6,273 bases of DNA from Spirochaetales bacterium (lineage in GTDB: Bacteria; Spirochaetota; Spirochaetia; Treponematales; Rectinemataceae), in NCBI GenBank assembly GCA_015657395.1, contig JADLKI010000008.1:453263-459535 (forward strand), in the 5' to 3' direction. A model generated the notes under the pieces. The model did no database searches. It saw only the letters and a list, made by a program, of their open reading frames with translations, and was not told the origin of the DNA. Every line of letters begins with the position of its first letter. Within the stretch, counting starts at the first letter, position 1. This document shows positions 1 to 5,170 of this stretch, one piece after another. The position numbers and the translations under genes are program-made.

Positions 1-633
1 AATGCCTATGACAAAACTTGCAGGATTCGGGCGATTCCAAAAGACCTTGTATTGCGCGAGGAACCCGAGTTGCTTTCATTTGCCCAGTCCTTCTTGCCGC
101 GTCTGCCGATTGAAGAGATCGACCTTTTGGTGGTCGATGAAATGGGCAAGAACATCGCCGGTACTGGGATGGACAGCAATATTATCCAGCGTTTTACCTC
201 GGCTCACATGGCTGCGCGCCCCGGCGCCAAGTGTATTGCCGTACTTGATCTGACCGATGAGACCTGCGGAGCGGCAAGCGGCATGGGTCTTGCGGATTTC
301 GCGACGCGCCGTTTTTTTGAGAAGATAGACTTCTTCAGGACCTACCCAAACGCCATTACCTCTCGGACTCCGATGGCTGTCCGGATGCCCCTCATTATGG
401 AGAATGACTATGACGCTATCCGGGCAGGCATTCTTGCGGCATACGATGTGGATTATGAGCGGCCACGCATAATTCGCATCAAGAACACCCTTCGCATGGA
501 TGACATGCTGATCTCCGAAGCCTTGCTTCCTGATGTTCGTCAGTTGAAAAATGTATTCGTTGATGCTCAGCCTATTGAGTTGTCTTTTGATAATGAGGGT
601 AATTTGACTGACCTGCGTGGTCAAGTCAGATGA
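1..633 (+). CDS. LarA-like nickel-pincer-cofactor isomerase, C-terminal half (5' end outside window)
   Basis: Reading frame 1 is open from the first base to a TGA at 631-633, giving 210 residues with no start in view, so this is a 3' fragment. The sequence resembles the C-terminal part of the lactate racemase superfamily (LarA-like, DUF2088-type), particularly the non-lactate branch: NAYDKT (1-6), VDEMGKNIAGTGMD (45-58), VLDLTDE (81-87), GMGLADFATRR (94-104), RIKNTL (159-164) and SEALL (172-176). LarA proteins are about 420 residues, so roughly half is missing, including the N-terminal domain that carries the cofactor-linked lysine and the nickel/catalytic histidines. Known family members racemise or epimerise the C2 hydroxyl of 2-hydroxy acids in the cytoplasm, using a nickel-pincer nucleotide made by LarB, LarC and LarE; none of those genes is visible here. 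It lies 29 nt before the transporter genes, which suggests it acts on the imported compound. The exact substrate cannot be told. Family assignment is from recalled conserved motifs, not a search. Confidence 0.72.
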   Translation, partial: NAYDKTCRIRAIPKDLVLREEPELLSFAQSFLPRLPIEEIDLLVVDEMGKNIAGTGMDSNIIQRFTSAHMAARPGAKCIAVLDLTDETCGAASGMGLADFATRRFFEKIDFFRTYPNAITSRTPMAVRMPLIMENDYDAIRAGILAAYDVDYERPRIIRIKNTLRMDDMLISEALLPDVRQLKNVFVDAQPIELSFDNEGNLTDLRGQVR

Positions 634-647
634 AATATTACAAGCCA

Positions 648-653
648 AAGGAG
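648..653 (+). promoter_or_regulatory. Ribosome binding site that sets the tctC start
   Basis: AAGGAG lies 9 nt before the ATG at 663. A competing in-frame ATG at 630 overlaps the upstream stop codon (ATGA) but has no purine-rich site before it, and it would place a charged, lysine-rich extension in front of the signal peptide. The site therefore favours the start at 663. Confidence 0.8.
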
Positions 654-662
654 AGTACCAAG

Positions 663-1652
663 ATGAAAAAGGTTGTTTTGTATGCCACACAGATCGCCTT
701 GTTGATCGCAATGCTCATGCCGGGTTATGGTGCACCGTCCTCTAAGAGCACGATTAACTTCCCGACAAGGGAAATAAAGTTGATTGTCCCTTGGAGTCCG
801 GGAGGGGCAAATGACATAAATGCAAGGTTTTTGCAGCCATTGTTTAAGGAAAAATTTAATGTAAACATCGTGGTGGAGAATGTCGCGGGCGGTAGCAGCG
901 GTGTTGGTATTACACAGGCGCTCTCAGCCAGGCCTGACGGATATACGCTGGGCTATGCTTCGTCTTCTTATCTCGCGCTTATCGCGCAGCACATGATTGA
1001 CCTGAAGCTTGACAGGATGGAGCTAATCTGTGTCGCGGTCGAAGAACCAATCACAATGTACACCAAGGCCAATTCAAAGTACTCGAGTCTTCGACAGGTC
1101 CTCGAAACCAACAAGGCCAACCCTGGTTCAATAAAATTCGGGAAATCGGGGACCTTTACGACCTCATATATCTTTTCCAGTCTGCTACAGCGCGAGGCAG
1201 GGACGAAATTTACGGCCATTCCCTTCGACGGCGCCTCAAGGGTAGTCACCGAGATTCTCGGAGGTCACATCGATGTCGGCATTTCCAACATCGGCGACAT
1301 CATGACGCAGGTCAAAGAGGGAAGCATTCTTCCTCTGGTTGTCTTTGCCGAAAAACGCTCACCGGTCATCCCGAATACGCCCACCGCCGCAGAGTTGGGC
1401 TACGACGTGTTTTCGCTTGGGAAAATTACTCAGGCGAGTTTTATCGTCGCTCCAAAGGGACTTGATCCAAAAGTGAAAACAAAATTGATGAGTATGTTCC
1501 GTGAGGTGCTTGCAAGCGATAAATACAAGGAATTCGCGGCGCAGCGAGGATTCACGATTCCCGATCTCAAGGGGGAAGAAGACCTGAATCAATACATTCA
1601 AAACGTCAACCGAGGTTTTGAGGTCGGAGCAAAGGAATTTCCTATCCAGTAA
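663..1652 (+). CDS. tctC: TTT transporter substrate-binding protein, TctC/Bug family
   Basis: A 329-residue protein, normal length for the Bug/TctC family of periplasmic binding proteins, which capture carboxylates and deliver them to the TctAB membrane complex. An N-terminal signal peptide is clear: KK at 2-3, a hydrophobic core at about 4-19, then PGYGA, with likely signal peptidase I cleavage near residue 23-24. There is no lipobox cysteine, so the mature protein should be soluble. Family motifs include LIVPWSPGGANDINAR (40-55), the VVEN...GG segment (70-77), PDGYTLGYAS (91-100), PFDGASRVVTEILGGHIDVG (187-206, the family's G-E-x-x-G-H-x-D region), PNTPTAAELGYD (237-248) and VAPKGLD (262-268). 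The usual PGGSTD-type motif reads PGGAND here, with the aspartate kept. The ligand cannot be inferred; known Bug ligands are diverse. The gene heads the transporter trio and is followed by a hairpin that may raise its expression over tctB and tctA. Confidence 0.93.
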   Translation: MKKVVLYATQIALLIAMLMPGYGAPSSKSTINFPTREIKLIVPWSPGGANDINARFLQPLFKEKFNVNIVVENVAGGSSGVGITQALSARPDGYTLGYASSSYLALIAQHMIDLKLDRMELICVAVEEPITMYTKANSKYSSLRQVLETNKANPGSIKFGKSGTFTTSYIFSSLLQREAGTKFTAIPFDGASRVVTEILGGHIDVGISNIGDIMTQVKEGSILPLVVFAEKRSPVIPNTPTAAELGYDVFSLGKITQASFIVAPKGLDPKVKTKLMSMFREVLASDKYKEFAAQRGFTIPDLKGEEDLNQYIQNVNRGFEVGAKEFPIQ

Positions 1653-1682
1653 ACGGGCGAAATCACATGATTTGGTTCTTTA

Positions 1683-1707
1683 GTGGCGGGATGGATTGTC
1701 CCGCCAC
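1683..1707 (+). terminator. Intercistronic hairpin (partial terminator or mRNA-stabilising stem)
   Basis: GTGGCGGG at 1683-1690 pairs perfectly with CCCGCCAC at 1700-1707, and A1691-T1699 adds a ninth pair, leaving a 7-nt loop. The next bases (GACTAGAATTTTG) hold only a short, displaced T run, so this is not a strong intrinsic terminator. It sits 30 nt after the tctC stop and 29 nt before tctB. Its position fits a 3' stabiliser or attenuator that favours binding-protein mRNA over the downstream permease genes. The stem is seen directly; its function is inferred. Confidence 0.65.
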
Positions 1708-1722
1708 GACTAGAATTTTGAA

Positions 1723-1729
1723 AAGGAGG
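1723..1729 (+). promoter_or_regulatory. Strong ribosome binding site for tctB, inside a palindrome
   Basis: AAGGAGG ends 7 nt before the ATG at 1737, a near-perfect Shine-Dalgarno. It is part of the perfect 10-nt palindrome GGAGGCCTCC (1725-1734). Local self-pairing could form only a 3-bp stem with a 4-nt loop, so strong occlusion is unlikely. Confidence 0.8.
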
Positions 1730-1736
1730 CCTCCCA

Positions 1737-2228
1737 ATGGAGAAAAGTAAAAAAATATACGAATTGATCGTCGCTGTTTTTTTTGCTGTCCTTTCACTTT
1801 TTTTCCTGTTCACGGCATTTAACACCAAGTCGGTCGCATCTGAAGGCATGATGTCCGCGATGGACTTTCCCAAGATCGTTCTGTTCGGGATGCTCGGCTT
1901 CAGCCTGTATGTGACGGTGAAGAATCTTATGACGAGGAGAGAAAGGACAGACGACACCGCTTCATCAAAGAATCGTTCCGATTTTCGTACTCTGATCACG
2001 AGCCTTTTGATAATTGCATACGTAATAGTCTGGAAATATGTCAGCTTTTCCATCGCGACATGGTTGTATATCAGTATTCAGGCAAAGGTGATCGATCCTG
2101 ATCTCAAATGGACGAACTGCGCGCTGATCGGTCTGGGAATCTCCTGTGTGGTTGTCCTTGTCTTCAAAATTCTCTTCAAGGTTTCATTGTCCGAGCCATT
2201 ACTCATTTCGCTTGGAATAATACATTGA
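1737..2228 (+). CDS. tctB: TTT transporter small membrane subunit, TctB family
   Basis: A 163-residue integral membrane protein, the typical size of TctB, the small and poorly conserved subunit that pairs with TctA in proton- or sodium-driven carboxylate uptake. Hydrophobic segments lie at about 7-27, 44-64, 84-117 (long enough for two closely spaced helices) and 128-149. A polar loop rich in Arg, Lys, Asp and Ser (66-83) separates the halves, as expected for the family. Residues 38-54 (MMSAMDFPKIVLFGMLG) resemble the F-P-x-x-x-x-x-x-L region often seen after the first helix of TctB proteins. Identification rests mostly on topology and on its place between tctC and tctA. The 5' end of the gene holds runs of seven A, eight T and seven T. 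The stop codon lies 19 nt before tctA. Confidence 0.88.
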   Translation: MEKSKKIYELIVAVFFAVLSLFFLFTAFNTKSVASEGMMSAMDFPKIVLFGMLGFSLYVTVKNLMTRRERTDDTASSKNRSDFRTLITSLLIIAYVIVWKYVSFSIATWLYISIQAKVIDPDLKWTNCALIGLGISCVVVLVFKILFKVSLSEPLLISLGIIH

Positions 2229-2231
2229 GTG

Positions 2232-2238
2232 AAAGGAG
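2232..2238 (+). promoter_or_regulatory. Ribosome binding site for tctA
   Basis: AAAGGAG lies 9 nt before the ATG at 2248, just after the tctB stop, and fixes the tctA start at 2248. Confidence 0.75.
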
Positions 2239-2247
2239 AATGTCGTC

Positions 2248-3765
2248 ATGATCGATTATTTCGCAATCTTTGGGGAAGCGTTAAAAGTCGTCACCGAGCC
2301 ACAGCTCTTGTTGTTGGTTGCGGTCGGTACGCTGTTTGGCCTCATCTTTGGAGCGTTGCCTGGCCTGACCGCGACGATGGGCGTCGCTCTTCTGATTCCC
2401 ATAACGTACACGATGCCTGCGGCCAATGCATTGGGCATGATGTTGGGATGCTATATTGGTGGAATCGCCGGAGGTGCGGTGTCTGCCATACTTCTCCATA
2501 TTCCCGGAACTCCCGCCTCTGTATGTACCGTCTTTGACGGATATCCCTTGGCCAAACAGGGCCGTGGAGCCGAGGCCCTTGGTTGGGCCGCCTTTGCGTC
2601 CGGATGGGGGAGCGTCATTTCGTGGGTTGTGCTGATCACCCTCGCGCCGATGCTCGCAAGCGTATGCCTGAGCTTTAGCTCTCCGGAATACGCCGCGCTC
2701 GCCTTTTTTGGTCTCACCATCATTTCCGCAGTGTCGGGGAAATCGATAGCCAAAGGAATTCTTTCCGGACTATTCGGGATCATGATATCCTGTATTGGGC
2801 TTGACCCGATATATGGCAGCCTTCGTTTTACCTTCGGCAATATCAATTTACTCAGCGGCATCGATACGCTTCCGGCGATAATCGGCTTTTTCTCTCTGCC
2901 GGAGATACTGCAGGGTTGTACCGGCAAGGGCAATCCGCAACCCCTTTCCATTGCTCTCAGAACTTTTGTTCCGTCCTTGCGCATGCAACTCAAGCACATG
3001 GTCAACATAATTCGTTCCAGCATCATTGGCACCATTGTCGGAATCATACCGGCGACCGGGAGTGGCATTGCCGCCTACATCGCTTACGATCAGGCTAAAC
3101 GCTTCTCCAAGGACCCGGACTCGTTCGGAACGGGCAATATCGATGGCGTCATTGCGTCGGAAACCGCCAACAATGCTGTCTGTGGCGGCGCTCTTGTGCC
3201 CATGCTGACCTTGGGGATTCCCGGCGACAGTGTCACCGCTGTCATGATGGGTGGACTCATAATTCATGGCTATGCTCCCGGTCCGTCTCTCTTTATGAAG
3301 AATCCTGATATCGTTGGCGCAATTTTCACCTGTGTGCTTCTCGCGACGATATTCATGGTCTTGTTTCAACTTGTCGGCATCAAATTCTTCGTCAAGATCC
3401 TCAGTGTCCCCGTGAGTTATCTCAGCGGAACACTCGTCGTGCTGTCATTGATTGGCTGTTTCGCCTTGCGGAATAATTTCTTTGATGTGATTGTCGGGTT
3501 GGTACTTGGCGGCTTGGGCTATCTCATGGTAAAAGGCGGCTTCCCCATCGCTCCGGCCGTCCTTGGACTGATCCTCGGCTCGATGTTCGAAAGCGAAGTC
3601 CGGCGATCCCTCCAGATTAGCCAGGGGAATTATTCCATTTTCTTTACCCGCCCCGTATCGCTTGCGGTGATTCTGCTCGCCATGTTTGTCATAATCAGTG
3701 CTTTCGTGAAAAACTTCAAGACCATAAAGGCAAAGAAGGGCAGGAGTCAATCCGGTGAAGATTAA
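2248..3765 (+). CDS. tctA: TTT transporter large membrane subunit (permease), TctA family
   Basis: A 505-residue polytopic membrane protein, full length for TctA (about 500 residues, roughly 12 helices), which forms the transport path of the tripartite tricarboxylate transporter. The two inverted-repeat signatures are present. The first half has GALPGLTATMG (35-45), PITY (51-54) and HIPGTPASV (84-92). The second half has GIIPATGSGIAAYIAYDQAKR (265-285), SETANNA (304-310), LVPMLTLGIPGDSVTAV (316-332) and HGYAPGPSLF (340-349). The C-terminal conserved stretch (PIAPAVLGLILGSMFE, 433-448, then RRSL and FFTRPVSL, 465-472) is intact. The second-half glycine motif reads PATG where PGAG/PGxG is more usual. 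The last 16 residues are lysine-rich and probably cytoplasmic. The gene overlaps the kinase start by 11 nt. Uptake of a carboxylate is secure from family knowledge; the identity of the carboxylate is not. Confidence 0.96.
   Translation: MIDYFAIFGEALKVVTEPQLLLLVAVGTLFGLIFGALPGLTATMGVALLIPITYTMPAANALGMMLGCYIGGIAGGAVSAILLHIPGTPASVCTVFDGYPLAKQGRGAEALGWAAFASGWGSVISWVVLITLAPMLASVCLSFSSPEYAALAFFGLTIISAVSGKSIAKGILSGLFGIMISCIGLDPIYGSLRFTFGNINLLSGIDTLPAIIGFFSLPEILQGCTGKGNPQPLSIALRTFVPSLRMQLKHMVNIIRSSIIGTIVGIIPATGSGIAAYIAYDQAKRFSKDPDSFGTGNIDGVIASETANNAVCGGALVPMLTLGIPGDSVTAVMMGGLIIHGYAPGPSLFMKNPDIVGAIFTCVLLATIFMVLFQLVGIKFFVKILSVPVSYLSGTLVVLSLIGCFALRNNFFDVIVGLVLGGLGYLMVKGGFPIAPAVLGLILGSMFESEVRRSLQISQGNYSIFFTRPVSLAVILLAMFVIISAFVKNFKTIKAKKGRSQSGED
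3742..3746 (+). promoter_or_regulatory. Ribosome binding site supporting the GTG start of the kinase
   Basis: AGGAG inside the end of tctA lies 8 nt before GTG at 3755. This supports the GTG as the true start, with the kinase overlapping the tctA 3' end by 11 nt. Confidence 0.7.
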
Positions 3766-5155
3766 AAACAGAGAGGACTTGCTCTCGGAGGGCGATGTCG
3801 AATCTAAGCGGATTCTGATAGACGTCGCGGAAAAAACTCTTTCGCGGCTGGATTCATATCAGCGGATCAAGGGCTTCATGCGTCGTGATGGAAAATTTCT
3901 TCATATCGGGGTACGAACAATAGATCTGTCCCTGAAGCGTAACGTGTATCTTCTCGGCGCGGGTAAGGCGTGCAACGCTATGGCAATGGCGGTTGAGGAG
4001 ATCCTCGGAGACTATTTGACCGCCGCAATTGTCTCGGTAAAGGTGCTGGAGTCAAGTGACCATTTTGTTCGGACAGATGTTTTTGTGGGCGGACATCCCG
4101 TCCCCAACAGGGAAAGCCACGAAGCATCGCTTGCAATGCTGAGGCTTGTTGAACGTGCCGGATCAGATGACCTTTTTTTCTGCGTCATGAGCGGTGGCAG
4201 TTCCGCCTTGCTGAGCTGTCCTGTCGACGGCATAAGCTTGGAAGATGAAATAGTGACGACCGATGTTTTGCTAAAATGTGGCGCGAATATTCGGGAGATA
4301 AACTCCATCAGACGGCATATTTCCCGAATTAACGGAGGCAGGCTGGCGCAGCGTATCCACCAAAAGGGAGCCGAGATGATCGGTTTTGCCATCCGTGATT
4401 CGTTGGCATCGAGCCCGACCGGCGATATTTCGGTTCCCGTGAAACACTATCCAGCGACTCCCATCGGTTGTGATGACACGACACTCGATGAAGCCCGATG
4501 GACAATAAAAAAATATTTCCTCGAGCATCGGTTGCCTCCTCGTGTCGTTTCTTATTTCAGCAACAGTGGGCCGAATGATGAGACTCCCAAGGACTTTTCC
4601 GGCTTTACCTATTACATAATCAATACAGTCCCCGACATGTGCCTTTATGCGCAGGCGGTCGCTTCCGAAATGGAGATCCGTACTTTAATTCTATCTTCGT
4701 TTGTCGAAGGAGAGGCTCGTGAAGTTGGAACCCTGCTTGCGTCCATCGCAAGAGAGATACAGCGTTTTGGCCATCCCATTGCCGCGCCATGCCTGATCAT
4801 TAGTGCAGGCGAGGCTAGCACTAAGATTGAAGATGATAGCCTGATTCGCGGACATGGCGGCCCGTCACAGGAGATGGTGAGCGGTTTCGCCATCGCTGCC
4901 GAAAACATCCCAGGCGCTGCCTTGTTGTCGATAGATTCCGAAGGAACCGACGGGACGACGGTATTCGCAGGCGGGATCGCCGATTCCCAGACCGCCGGCA
5001 TGGCCCGTGCGGCAGGAATCAGCCTATTCGAATCCTTGCATGAGCATGCAACCAATGAGGCGTTGGTTTCCCTGAACAGCGGTGTGATGACGGGTAATAC
5101 GGGAACCAATCTTTGCGACCTTAACTTGATGTTTGTCCCCGAACAAAAGCAATAG
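3755..5155 (+). CDS. Glycerate 2-kinase-like protein (DUF4147 + MOFRL), divergent active site
   Basis: A 466-residue cytoplasmic protein of the class II glycerate kinase family (GckA/TtuD type, often misnamed hydroxypyruvate reductase). Family members transfer ATP phosphate to the 2-hydroxyl of glycerate, giving 2-phosphoglycerate. N-terminal DUF4147 features are strong: LLGAGKA (66-72, with the family lysine at 71), GGHPVPN (112-118), MSGGSSALL (145-153), GANIREIN (176-183), RRHISRINGGRLA (186-198). The C-terminal MOFRL domain shows SAGEAS (350-355), EGTDGT (396-401), AGGIAD (405-410) and TGNTGTNLCDL (446-456). Two pocket elements depart from the usual pattern: GGRNQE is GGPSQE (368-373), and the SDV-to-ASGPT stretch is shortened to IRDSLASSPT (213-222). 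The length is somewhat above the usual 410-450. The GTG start is chosen from the SD at 3742 and the lack of an early alternative ATG. The substrate may be a glycerate analogue rather than glycerate. Confidence 0.88.
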   Translation: MKIKNREDLLSEGDVESKRILIDVAEKTLSRLDSYQRIKGFMRRDGKFLHIGVRTIDLSLKRNVYLLGAGKACNAMAMAVEEILGDYLTAAIVSVKVLESSDHFVRTDVFVGGHPVPNRESHEASLAMLRLVERAGSDDLFFCVMSGGSSALLSCPVDGISLEDEIVTTDVLLKCGANIREINSIRRHISRINGGRLAQRIHQKGAEMIGFAIRDSLASSPTGDISVPVKHYPATPIGCDDTTLDEARWTIKKYFLEHRLPPRVVSYFSNSGPNDETPKDFSGFTYYIINTVPDMCLYAQAVASEMEIRTLILSSFVEGEAREVGTLLASIAREIQRFGHPIAAPCLIISAGEASTKIEDDSLIRGHGGPSQEMVSGFAIAAENIPGAALLSIDSEGTDGTTVFAGGIADSQTAGMARAAGISLFESLHEHATNEALVSLNSGVMTGNTGTNLCDLNLMFVPEQKQ

Positions 5156-5156
5156 G

Positions 5157-5162
5157 AAAGGA
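5157..5162 (+). promoter_or_regulatory. Ribosome binding site supporting the GTG start of the enolase-like gene
   Basis: AAAGGA lies 8 nt before GTG at 5171, directly after the kinase stop codon. There is no ATG in frame until codon 15, which falls inside the conserved first strand of the enolase fold, so the GTG is the likely start. Confidence 0.7.
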
Positions 5163-5170
5163 TTATTAAC

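Noticed and set aside
630..662. Upstream ATG at 630 as the tctC start (ATGA overlap with the previous stop)
   Set aside because: It has no Shine-Dalgarno and would add 11 polar residues ahead of a standard signal peptide; the ATG at 663 has AAGGAG at 9 nt.
76..711. Minus-strand open frame of 211 codons opposite the LarA-like gene and the tctC start
   Set aside because: It crosses the intergenic gap and the tctC signal peptide in antisense, and its translation lacks family features; the plus-strand frame is conserved and in operon context.
1683..1720. Hairpin after tctC as a full rho-independent terminator ending an operon
   Set aside because: The T run after the stem is short and displaced, and tctB and tctA must be expressed with tctC to make a working transporter; partial attenuation or stabilisation is more likely.
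2451..3068. Minus-strand open frame of 205 codons inside tctA
   Set aside because: It is fully covered by conserved TctA motifs on the plus strand and is a by-product of codon bias.
2248..3765. Naming the transporter a citrate or tricarboxylate importer
   Set aside because: The TTT family takes many carboxylates, and nothing in TctC or TctA here identifies citrate; the neighbouring enzymes point to a 2-hydroxy acid instead.
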